Source: CAZMRF01 sp964568735
Lineage (GTDB): Bacteria > Acidobacteriota > Polarisedimenticolia > JACPZX01
Direction: 5' to 3'
Assembly: GCA_964568735.1 (NCBI GenBank)
Contig: CAZMRF010000076.1
Coordinates: forward strand, 1-19,840
DNA length: 19,840 nucleotides
Position numbers and translations under genes: made by a program. The notes under the pieces were generated by a model. That model did no database searches and had not been told where the DNA came from. It worked only from the letters and a program-made list of their open reading frames with translations. This document shows, piece after piece, positions 7,472 through 13,340 of the stretch (position 1 is its first letter; each line of letters begins with the position of its first letter).

Positions 7472-8571
7472 TACGCCCCCTTCCGCATCTGGGCCGCGAG
7501 CCCCGCCGCCTTCGACGGCGTCATGGACTTGTCTTTCGGGAAGGCGAGCGTGACCATCTCTTCGTGGGCTTTCTCGTCGTACTTCTTGCCGGGGGCGCAG
7601 CGTCCGCACCTGGGCCCGCCGTAACGCTCGACCGTCATCTTGTGGACGATCTCGGAGATCTCGGCCTGGCAGCCGCCGCCGTGGGCGCAGCCGCAGACGT
7701 AGATCGGGGGTGCTGGCTGGTCCGCTGGGAGATCGGGGAAGTCGCCCTCGTCGGGGGGCTCGTCAATCACCCGAGCAGAGTTGATGTCCACGATCCCGTT
7801 CGGGGGCTCGGTGATCCTCCCGGGCTCCGGCCCGCCACCGATCAGCAGCGGCGTCGAGGAGGACGGCCCGAACAGGCGGTCCACGATCCCGAGCTGCGAG
7901 GCGACGACCATCTTCCGCGTCATCGGGTCGGTCATGTCGAAGTCCGGGACGCAGGCGTAGACGACGAACGGCTTCACCTGGAGATCCTTCATCGAATAGG
8001 ACTGGCTCAGGGAGAACGCCTTGCGGATGCCGCGCAGGAGCGCTTCCGTCATCACCAGCTCGTGGATGCGCTTCCGCGCCTGCTTGAGCTGGTCCGGCTC
8101 CATGTTGGCCGTCCCGTCGCCGCCCTCGGTGAGGTCGAGGCGCTTGTCGCACGGAATCTTGATCTCGTTCGCGTCGAGCTGGCGGAGGAGTAGCTGGCCC
8201 TCGACCTCGCAGATCCGCGCTTCCTTGCGGTCATCGACGCGCCGGAGGAACAGCACCGACCCTCCGGCCGAGCCCCAGATCCGATTGAGGAGCTGGCCCG
8301 TCGGCGCGACGCTGTCGCCCTTCGCCCAGAAGGGCTTGTAGACGTCGCCGCGCGGGTGCTCGCGGCCCTTGTATTCCTCCATCTCCCATTTCGCGAAGAC
8401 GAAGCGCTCCGAGATCCTCCAACCCTGGGGGATGTCGCTGACTCCGGTGAAGGGGCTCAGGACGAACGCGACGTCCTGGATCTCCTGCATCCGCTTGACA
8501 AGGTCGGCGGCGTGATAGATGGGCTTCGTGAGCGGCTCGTACTTCCTGGCCGCGGTGGCTGGCGTTGACAT
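7471..8571 (-). CDS. Unrecognised 366-aa protein, candidate recombination factor
   Basis: ATG at 8571-8569 with AGGAG seven bases upstream. The N-terminal half (about 20-140) alternates strands and helices. A conserved-looking block follows: a charged helix (DQLKQARKRIHELVMTEAL) leading into RGIRKAFSLSQSYSMKDLQ and then KPFVVYACVPDFDMTDP (about 160-216). A Pro/acidic linker comes next, then a Cys cluster C293, C295, C301, C322 and C325 that could bind zinc, and a Lys/Ala C-terminus. The block pattern and the position directly before SbcD suggest a DNA-binding or strand-annealing role like other phage recombinase operons, but this is inference; no RecT, Erf or RecA motif is evident. Confidence 0.85.
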   Translation of the reverse strand: MSTPATAARKYEPLTKPIYHAADLVKRMQEIQDVAFVLSPFTGVSDIPQGWRISERFVFAKWEMEEYKGREHPRGDVYKPFWAKGDSVAPTGQLLNRIWGSAGGSVLFLRRVDDRKEARICEVEGQLLLRQLDANEIKIPCDKRLDLTEGGDGTANMEPDQLKQARKRIHELVMTEALLRGIRKAFSLSQSYSMKDLQVKPFVVYACVPDFDMTDPMTRKMVVASQLGIVDRLFGPSSSTPLLIGGGPEPGRITEPPNGIVDINSARVIDEPPDEGDFPDLPADQPAPPIYVCGCAHGGGCQAEISEIVHKMTVERYGGPRCGRCAPGKKYDEKAHEEMVTLAFPKDKSMTPSKAAGLAAQMRKGA

Positions 8572-8622
8572 TTCGATTCTCCTGCGGGTACGATCCCCGC
8601 TGCTGCTTTCGTTGTTGTACCG

Positions 8623-8646
8623 ACGCCGGGGCGCTGACCCCGGCGT
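8623..8646 (-). other. Perfect 9-bp inverted repeat between genes
   Basis: Arms ACGCCGGGG and CCCCGGCGT around a six-base loop, in the 83-base gap between the zinc-ribbon gene and the 366-aa gene. The stem is very strong, but no T-run follows on either strand, so it is not a standard intrinsic terminator. It may be an mRNA stabilising, processing or attenuation hairpin. Confidence 0.6.
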
Positions 8647-8654
8647 TGCTGCTT

Positions 8655-8930
8655 CTACCCGCCGAACAGAGTCCTCAAGAATCCCTTCCGCGGCGGTGGC
8701 TCCGGTGCGTAACCCGCGACCTCCTCAGCCCACACGTAGCCGCATCGTCCGCAGGTCCGGTGCTGATGCTCACCGAGCACCCCGAGCCCGCACTTCGGAT
8801 GCCCTTCGGCGTCCGTGCCGCCCTCGCAGTAATCGAGCCCGTGCATTGGGAAGTAGCCGCCGGGAACCGGACACCACCCGCACTTGCGGCACTGGTGGTT
8901 GCCGAGGGGGCGGAGCGAGTCAGCATTCAC
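8655..8930 (-). CDS. Double zinc-ribbon-like small protein (91 aa)
   Basis: GTG start (8930-8928) overlapping the upstream TGA as GTGA, with GGGAGGTGGGG ahead; earlier in-frame starts lie within the preceding gene. Two Cys clusters are visible: HQCRKCGWC near residue 15 and HRTCGRCGYVW near residue 62, with further cysteines between (DYCEGG, PKCGLG). This suggests one or two zinc-binding ribbons. The C-terminus is Pro-rich and basic (PEPPPRKGFLRTLFGG). Likely a nucleic-acid or protein-binding accessory; stop is TAG. Confidence 0.75.
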   Translation of the reverse strand: MNADSLRPLGNHQCRKCGWCPVPGGYFPMHGLDYCEGGTDAEGHPKCGLGVLGEHQHRTCGRCGYVWAEEVAGYAPEPPPRKGFLRTLFGG

Positions 8931-9127
8931 CGCCCCACCTCCCTGACCTCGTGCCCGCGCGCCCGGTGCCTCTCCGCGTCTCCCGCGATCAGCAGCATCG
9001 GGACGGGGAGCATGCGGAAGCCGGTGCCGTAGGGCTCGCCCGATTCCACCCACCTCCGCTCGGGCTGCGCGCACGTCTCGCACTCGTGGGACAGCGCGGT
9101 GATCTCGTGGAGGGCGGTGGCGGACAT
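8927..9127 (-). CDS. Small CxxC protein (66 aa)
   Basis: ATG (9127-9125) lies two bases after the stop of the upstream gene, with AGGAAGG about nine bases upstream; it ends as a GTGA overlap with the next gene. It carries an ECETC pair (residues 15-19) early on and a hydrophobic stretch (FRMLPVPMLLIAGD), then an Arg/His/Glu-rich tail. Not recognised. Its junctions are the main support. Confidence 0.65.
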   Translation of the reverse strand: MSATALHEITALSHECETCAQPERRWVESGEPYGTGFRMLPVPMLLIAGDAERHRARGHEVREVGR

Positions 9128-9129
9128 CG

Positions 9130-9345
9130 TCAGGTGCCTTCCTGCGCGACCGTGACCTCGGCTCCGTACTCCTTCAGCAGCCGCGGCATCGCCTCCTGGA
9201 GCCTCTTCCATTCCGCCAGCAGCCCCTCGTAGTGCATGGCCTTGTTCTGACTCCAGTAGGCCGCGTGCGCATACTCCGCGAGATCCCTCGCGGCGAGCCT
9301 CACGTCGATGGTCGCGGATTCCAGTGCGGTGATCTGTAGTTCCAT
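9130..9345 (-). CDS. Small helical hypothetical protein (71 aa)
   Basis: ATG at 9345-9343 with GAGGTGAGGG directly upstream. The sequence is almost entirely helix-forming, with heptad-like spacing (ESATIDVRLAARDLAEYAH, LLAEWKRLQEAMPRLLKEYG), suggesting a short coiled coil. It is the first gene after the strong hairpin at 9362-9402. Function unknown. Confidence 0.7.
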   Translation of the reverse strand: MELQITALESATIDVRLAARDLAEYAHAAYWSQNKAMHYEGLLAEWKRLQEAMPRLLKEYGAEVTVAQEGT

Positions 9346-9361
9346 CCCCTCACCTCGCGTT

Positions 9362-9402
9362 GGCCCCCGCGCCTACTCCAACCCGGTGTTGACGCGGGGG
9401 CC
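9362..9402. other. Long GC-rich hairpin in the early operon
   Basis: Perfect 10-bp arms GGCCCCCGCG and CGCGGGGGCC enclose 21 bases that hold a second small stem (CAAC/GTTG). On the plus strand it is followed by TTCGTTC, only weakly T-rich; on the minus (transcribed) strand no T-run follows. It could be a processing or attenuation structure between early genes, or a terminator for opposing transcription. Confidence 0.6.
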
Positions 9403-9407
9403 TTCGT

Positions 9408-10055
9408 TCATCTCTCCACCCGCCGGAATGCGGTACGGCGAGTCCCTGCCGGTAACAGACCGGCGGCCGTCATGCTCCAACGCCCCGGCCTCCTCCTGCA
9501 TCGCGCCGAGCGCAACGTGGGGTTGTCTCTCCCCGAAGGCCGGGGCGAACTGCGTGAAATTGGCGACACCCGCTCCCGAGTGAGGGCCGCGCGCTGTGGG
9601 CGCTTGGCCTGGTGGATGAGGCCGAGGTTCGGCCGCTGGTGGATTTCGGTAGGCATGCCTGCGGTGGGAGTCGTCTGCCTCTCGGCAGGGGAGGAGCGGG
9701 CGTCGCTGGAAGGGGCGACACTGACCGCGTCGGCTCGGCCGTGTCGCTGAGCTTCGGCCTGCGTATCAGGCCGAGAGGCCCTCTCGCCTCCGCTGGACGC
9801 ACGCGATTGGCCCACGCGCACGGACGAACCCAGCATCGGCGCCGACAGCGAGGGATTCCCCTGCCGTGAGATGGGGGTCCCTCCGGCAGGGGCGGAGCGA
9901 GGCCGTTCAGGGCTCGTGCGCTCCGAATCAGATGGGTTGCCCCGGACCCGTGAGGTAGGCCCGGGGCTTGTGCGCGCCCCCGTTGGGGGTGTGGCCGACA
10001 CGCTGGCCCGCAGGGGTAGGCCACCGGGGGCGCGGGGGGTGGAATTGGGGGTCAT
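9408..10055 (-). CDS. Low-complexity hypothetical protein, possibly frameshifted
   Basis: 215 codons from an ATG (10055-10053) that overlaps the upstream stop as ATGA. The product is a disordered Pro/Ser/Arg/Thr/Ala-rich protein with no recognisable domain. Third-position GC is high in the first half but falls in the last third. There another minus frame, ending at TAG 9375-9373, reads more like protein (NFTQFAPAFGERQPHVALGA and onward) and has much higher GC at third positions. This suggests a frameshift or assembly indel within the gene, or a wrong gene model. The region also contains many hairpins, so part of it may be non-coding. Confidence 0.4.
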   Translation of the reverse strand: MTPNSTPRAPGGLPLRASVSATPPTGARTSPGPTSRVRGNPSDSERTSPERPRSAPAGGTPISRQGNPSLSAPMLGSSVRVGQSRASSGGERASRPDTQAEAQRHGRADAVSVAPSSDARSSPAERQTTPTAGMPTEIHQRPNLGLIHQAKRPQRAALTRERVSPISRSSPRPSGRDNPTLRSARCRRRPGRWSMTAAGLLPAGTRRTAFRRVER

Positions 10056-10064
10056 CGGGAGGCC
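10047..10064. repeat. 18-bp direct repeat, copy 1
   Basis: Identical to 10352-10369. It spans the overlapping stop/start junction and encodes the end (EASR) of one gene and the start (MTP) of the next. Confidence 0.85.
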
Positions 10065-10360
10065 TCGACGGGGCGGACGTCGTGGCCGTAGTCCCGGCAC
10101 ATCCTGGTATCCGACTCGCGCCAGAACTGCGCCGGCTGCCCGCCTGGATCGCTCCGAGAGACGTTGCCCTCAGTGACGCCGCGGCACGTCCAGCACTCAG
10201 CGACGGTAGGACGCGCGCCAGATGCCGGGGCTATCGCGTCAGGCTGGGGCTGGGCTGGAGAGGATTCGGGGCGGGCGCTTCCTCTACAACATCGAGGGTT
10301 AGCGCCCGTCCTGCGGCCCGTGGTGGCCTCGGCTGAAATGGGGCGCTCGGAGGGGGTCAT
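10052..10360 (-). CDS. Pro/Ala-rich hypothetical protein with Cys pair (102 aa)
   Basis: ATG (10360-10358) overlaps the stop of the RHH-like gene as ATGA. The first 60 residues are low-complexity Pro/Ala/Ser/Arg; the rest is more ordered and holds ECWTCRGVTEGN and then MCRDYGHDV, a possible Cys/His metal site. It ends in another ATGA overlap. Its first residues (MTPSERP) resemble those of the next gene (MTPNSTP), and both starts lie in the same 18-bp repeat. Confidence 0.6.
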   Translation of the reverse strand: MTPSERPISAEATTGRRTGANPRCCRGSARPESSPAQPQPDAIAPASGARPTVAECWTCRGVTEGNVSRSDPGGQPAQFWRESDTRMCRDYGHDVRPVEASR

Positions 10361-10369
10361 CGGGAGGCC
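10352..10369. repeat. 18-bp direct repeat, copy 2
   Basis: Identical to 10047-10064 and likewise placed over an ATGA junction, here between the RHH-like gene (ending AASR) and the next gene (starting MTP). Copies are 305 bp apart. Confidence 0.85.
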
Positions 10370-10659
10370 GCCTCGGGGTCCTTCCGTCGCGCCCTGCTGC
10401 TCAGCACGATTTCGTTCAGCCAACTGCCGCGGCCGGTATCGAGGGGCTCGGGCCTGATGGGGGCGCACTCAGATTCGCAGGGTTCGTCGTGGACCTGGGC
10501 GATGTCGAAGAGGTCCAGCAGATAGCGAATGGCGTCGGGGCGGGAGGCCCTCGGTTGGTGCTTTCGCAGGGCCTCGACCAACGCCTCGAGGCGGGAGGTA
10601 TCGTCCTCGTAGACCCTGACCTGGGTGGTTTCCAGCGGCGCGCTTGTCGGCTCTGCCAT
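10357..10659 (-). CDS. Ribbon-helix-helix-like small DNA-binding protein
   Basis: 100 aa, first gene of the leftward operon. Residues 10-52 fit a ribbon-helix-helix fold: a strand TTQVRVYEDD, a helix TSRLEALVEALRKHQ, a turn, and a second helix SRPDAIRYLLDLF. The remainder is acidic with two cysteines (CESEC) and has no assigned role. There is no Shine-Dalgarno, but a sigma70-like -10 box ends nine bases before the ATG, so translation is probably leaderless. A promoter-proximal RHH protein suggests a regulator of this operon, perhaps of its own promoter. That role is inferred. Confidence 0.75.
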   Translation of the reverse strand: MAEPTSAPLETTQVRVYEDDTSRLEALVEALRKHQPRASRPDAIRYLLDLFDIAQVHDEPCESECAPIRPEPLDTGRGSWLNEIVLSSRARRKDPEAASR

Positions 10660-10668
10660 GATGGCGCA

Positions 10669-10697
10669 ACGTTACCGCCAAGTAATCATGCCGTCAA
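10669..10697 (-). promoter_or_regulatory. Candidate sigma70-type early promoter
   Basis: On the minus strand TTGACG (10697-10692, five of six matches to the -35 consensus) and TAACGT (10674-10669, three of six to the -10) are separated by the optimal 17 bases. The predicted start of transcription is within a few bases of the ATG at 10659. CATGAT inside the spacer and ATCATG at the start codon form an inverted pair that could be an operator. Confidence 0.55.
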
Positions 10698-10716
10698 GGG
10701 GGTAGGTTGAAGATTT

Positions 10717-10734
10717 TACAACTCCTACAACTCC
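10717..10734. repeat. Tandem 9-bp repeat at the integrase stop
   Basis: TACAACTCC occurs twice in direct tandem (10717-10725, 10726-10734), overlapping the last codons and the TAG of the integrase and next to an AT-rich patch. It might be a binding or att-related site, but nothing proves this. Confidence 0.5.
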
Positions 10735-11678
10735 ATGCGCTCAAGGCACTTGCTGTCCAGCAGCCTCGCCCCCTCCCCGTACAGGTCCACGGTGATGGTG
10801 ATCGAGGAGTGCCCCATCTGCTGCTGGACGTACCTCTCGCGCGCCCCAGCCTCCAGCGCCCGGACGGCGTAGGTGTGCCGAAGGGAATGCACTACCAGAT
10901 GCCCGGGGAGCCCAGCCCACCGGCGCCAGCGGGCGAATCGCTGGTTGAGGACAGCGGGGAGGATGGGGCGCCCGGCCGGTCCCCAGAACACCCACTCGGG
11001 CCACGGGATCCCCAGGCGGAACGCCTCCTCCCGGGTCCACGCCCGATGCCGGGCGAGGAGGTCCACCGCCGCGGGGGAGAGATCCACCACGCGGGAGCGT
11101 CCCGTCTTGGTTCGGCCGGCCAGGGTGCGGTCCGGGTAGAGGGTATCCCTCACGGTCAACGAGGCTCCATCGAGGTTCACGTCGTTCCATCTGAGGGCCA
11201 GCGCCTCCCCACGGCGCAGCCCCGTCCGCCAGATGAGGCCGATCAGCGTGTCCCACGGCGCCCCCGAGCGAGCCACCACCGCGGTCAACGCCTGGAGCTG
11301 CTCAGTCGTGAGGTGCTTCGGCGGCCCGCCCCGGTGCCCGAGCCGGTACTCCCGCCATGTGCCGGCGGCCGGGTTGGCCTCGATCAGCCCGTCCTTCACC
11401 GCCTCCGCCAGGATGACCTTCACCATGGCGAGGATGTGCCCGACCGTCCGGGGGCCGAGGCCCGCCTCCAGCAGCCCAGCGATGAAGCCCCGGACGTGCT
11501 GGCGTCCCACCGAGCGCAGGGGGAGTGAGCCGAGCCGGGGGCCTATCTGGAGCCGGAGCGCTGTTTCACGGGAAACGTAGGACGAAGGCGCGAGGCGCGG
11601 CCGGGCCGTGGCCAGGTAGGCCGCAGCGTACTCCGCGAGGGTCGGCCCCCGGATGGACCATGGCCAGCGCACGCGCAC
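10725..11678 (-). CDS. int: Tyrosine-recombinase integrase
   Basis: 317 aa from GTG 11678; a GGAG five bases before the next in-frame GTG (11672) makes a start two codons later likely. Residues 12-100 form the core-binding (SAM-like) domain. The catalytic domain holds all active-site residues: R155 with E158 in TGLRRGEAL, K191 in RTKTGRSRV, H264 and R267 in HSLRHTYA, H290 in MGHSS, and the nucleophile Y300 in VDLYGEG. It would join phage and host att sites and marks the element as temperate. It lies between the lysis genes and the early operon on the same strand, with a candidate promoter upstream. No arm-binding N-terminal domain of lambda type is evident. Stop is TAG, followed two codons later by an in-frame TAA. 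Confidence 0.95.
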   Translation of the reverse strand: MRVRWPWSIRGPTLAEYAAAYLATARPRLAPSSYVSRETALRLQIGPRLGSLPLRSVGRQHVRGFIAGLLEAGLGPRTVGHILAMVKVILAEAVKDGLIEANPAAGTWREYRLGHRGGPPKHLTTEQLQALTAVVARSGAPWDTLIGLIWRTGLRRGEALALRWNDVNLDGASLTVRDTLYPDRTLAGRTKTGRSRVVDLSPAAVDLLARHRAWTREEAFRLGIPWPEWVFWGPAGRPILPAVLNQRFARWRRWAGLPGHLVVHSLRHTYAVRALEAGARERYVQQQMGHSSITITVDLYGEGARLLDSKCLERMEL

Positions 11679-11768
11679 TCCGGGTGCGTGCTCCGGCCGA
11701 GGAAGGTGCCGGCCGAGAGGAGATGCCGCCGGCCACGTAGTCTGCGGCTGTTGGGATTGGTCTGAAGG

Positions 11769-11797
11769 AGTGTAGGCCGATATGCCTAGTGCCGCAA
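11769..11797 (-). promoter_or_regulatory. int: Candidate integrase promoter
   Basis: Minus strand TTGCGG (11797-11792) and TACACT (11774-11769) with a 17-base spacer, just after the lysis genes and about 90 bases before the integrase start. Box matches are partial (three and four of six). The leader between it and int holds several GGCCGG repeats that can pair. Confidence 0.3.
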
Positions 11798-11800
11798 GGC

Positions 11801-12109
11801 TTATCTGGAGTGTCGAGCCGCCTTCTTCCTGAGCGTCCTGGCCGCCTGGTAGATGGCAGGCGACGCGAGGTCCTCCGGGACGCCCTCCGCGGCCATCAGG
11901 GCGATGAGCTTCCGGCGCTCGACCGTCACCTCCGGCCGGCGGTGCATCTCGGCCAGGATCTCCTCCTCCGCGAGCTCCACGAGGTCCCGCGCGCGCCGCC
12001 TCACCTTCCGCACGGAGACCGGGCCGCCCTCCCGGCGCTCCATGACCTGCCCGACGAGCTTGAGGATGAGCGGGAGCACGCCGAACAGGTTGAGGAGGAG
12101 GGTGATCAC
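11801..12109 (-). CDS. Small membrane protein, holin-like (102 aa)
   Basis: GTG (12109-12107) overlaps the upstream TGA as GTGA; the long upstream extension is a shadow of neighbouring genes. Residues 2-20 are a hydrophobic segment (ITLLLNLFGVLPLILKLVG); then comes a basic stretch (VRKVRRRARDL), an acidic helix (VELAEEEILAEMHRR) and a basic C-terminus ending in KKAARHSR. The single membrane span and the location in the lysis cassette suggest a holin or holin regulator, but sequence alone is not decisive. It is the last gene before the integrase; stop is TAA. Confidence 0.65.
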   Translation of the reverse strand: MITLLLNLFGVLPLILKLVGQVMERREGGPVSVRKVRRRARDLVELAEEEILAEMHRRPEVTVERRKLIALMAAEGVPEDLASPAIYQAARTLRKKAARHSR

Positions 12110-12519
12110 GGCCGCTTCGCCAGATCCAGCGGCCCGAGCTTCTTCAGCTTCCGCATCCCCTGCGAAGCGGCCCACGCGAGCGCTGCGGCTTTCAGCGCCG
12201 CGACGAACGGCATCCCCCCGAGCGCCATCTGGCCGGCGCCGAGGACGATGGAGAGGCCGGTCGAGACGGCGAAGAGGTAGCGGGGGGACTCGAGGAGCCG
12301 CTGAGAACTGAAACGTCGTATGACCCAGGTGAGGAGCGCGACGGCTGCGCCCCCGAGAGCGATCGGGGTGACGTCGGCCCCCAGGTCCACCTCCGGCGGG
12401 GCCAGGACATCGAACGCCTCCGGGTCCATCACCTCCGGCATCGGGTAGGCGAGGAGCCAGCCGGCCGTCAGGATCCCGATGGCGGCGAGTGCGAGTGCTG
12501 CGAGTCGTTTCCGGTTCAT
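12106..12519 (-). CDS. Multi-span membrane protein, candidate holin (137 aa)
   Basis: The ATG at 12519 is chosen because AAGGAGGA lies about five bases upstream; an earlier TTG has no such site. Hydrophobic segments are at about 5-25 (LAALALAAIGILTAGWLLAY), 52-68, 80-100 (FAVSTGLSIVLGAGQMALGG) and 103-120, with a Pro/Asp-rich loop after the first. The C-terminus is basic (RKLKKLGPLDLAKRP). Three or four spans within a short protein beside a peptidase fit a holin, though the loop after span 1 is long for one. Ends in a GTGA overlap with the next gene. Confidence 0.65.
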   Translation of the reverse strand: MNRKRLAALALAAIGILTAGWLLAYPMPEVMDPEAFDVLAPPEVDLGADVTPIALGGAAVALLTWVIRRFSSQRLLESPRYLFAVSTGLSIVLGAGQMALGGMPFVAALKAAALAWAASQGMRKLKKLGPLDLAKRP

Positions 12520-12530
12520 GCGATCCTCCT

Positions 12531-12932
12531 TCAAGCCCGCCCGGTGTCGGGAGGCGTGAGCCTGCGTACTCGTTCCAGCCGGTCGCGTTCACGGTCCTCG
12601 ATGCTGGTGATCCGCTCGCACAGGTCGTCATCCGTCCGGCGGAACTCCGCGTACTCCTTGTCGGCAGCGATGACCTTCTCCTCGAGCCTGGCCTTGAGCG
12701 CGATGACGGCCTCCGTCGTTTCCTTCGTGTTCGTGGAGACCTCCGCGAGCCACTTCCCCTGTCCGTCCACCGCGCGGGAGAGGCGGCCCATAAAGAAGGC
12801 GAAGACGGCCCCATGGACGCCGAGCCCCACGAGCATCGTGAAGATGGCGACGACGACGGCCCACGCCGGCCACGGCACCCCCATGGGGCCGGCGATGGTG
12901 CCGGCGGTGATCCCCTGCGCGAGGGCGATCAC
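12531..12932 (-). CDS. Membrane-anchored coiled-coil protein, spanin- or holin-like
   Basis: GTG (12932-12930) overlaps the stop of the M23 peptidase as GTGA, with AGGTGG seven bases upstream; the longer frame extending to 13298 is a shadow of the peptidase. 133 aa: a hydrophobic segment at about 22-48 (WAVVVAIFTMLVGLGVHGAV and on), then a charged helix to residue 125 (KETTEAVIALKARLEEKVIA, then a DDDLCERI segment) that should form a coiled coil. One N-terminal anchor plus a coiled coil is the layout of an inner-membrane spanin (Rz-like). No outer-membrane lipoprotein partner is seen nearby, so this is a possibility only. Confidence 0.65.
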   Translation of the reverse strand: MIALAQGITAGTIAGPMGVPWPAWAVVVAIFTMLVGLGVHGAVFAFFMGRLSRAVDGQGKWLAEVSTNTKETTEAVIALKARLEEKVIAADKEYAEFRRTDDDLCERITSIEDRERDRLERVRRLTPPDTGRA

Positions 12933-13339
12933 AGGCTCACCACCTCGCTCGGGTCGATGCGCTTCCCGCCCCGCCACAGCTCGACGTGGACGTGCGGCGT
13001 GATCCCCTGGTACTTGTCGCGGAGGTCCTGCACGCGCCCGAGCCGCGTGGCGAAGGCGACGTCCTGGCCGATCAGCTCGCGGACCGGATCGACGTAGAGG
13101 AGCTTCAGCTCGAGGCCGTCTCCGAGGCCGAGGAGCAGCCCGGAGTAGCGCGGGTCGTTCGGGTAGGGGATGGCTTCCCGGATGACCTTGCAGGAGAAGG
13201 GAGCCAGCACCGGGGTCCCGGGCCACACGGCGAGGTCGATGCCCTCGTGGAGACGGCCGCCGCCGTCGCGGGAGGCGTGGTACGCACCATCCCCCCACTG
13301 GTCGCGGCCTCGGATGAGGATGCCGAAGAAGGAGGTCAT
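12929..13339 (-). CDS. M23-family metallopeptidase, candidate endolysin
   Basis: 136 aa from ATG 13339-13337, one base after the stop of the previous gene; an upstream GTG is less likely. It has the LytM-type zinc site: H31 and D35 in LHEGIDLAV, and HVH at 116-118 in TPHVHVELWRGGK, with the usual glycine-rich strands between and the DP near the C-terminus. Such enzymes cut peptide cross-links in peptidoglycan. There is no signal peptide, so it would need a holin to reach the wall, and membrane proteins follow directly. A tail-associated peptidase is the alternative, but position favours lysis. Confidence 0.88.
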   Translation of the reverse strand: MTSFFGILIRGRDQWGDGAYHASRDGGGRLHEGIDLAVWPGTPVLAPFSCKVIREAIPYPNDPRYSGLLLGLGDGLELKLLYVDPVRELIGQDVAFATRLGRVQDLRDKYQGITPHVHVELWRGGKRIDPSEVVSL

Positions 13340-13340
13340 C

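Noticed and set aside
11801..12814. 337-residue frame covering the lysis membrane genes
   Set aside because: Only its last 102 codons are coding; the rest is Arg/Ser/Pro-rich shadow of two better-supported genes.
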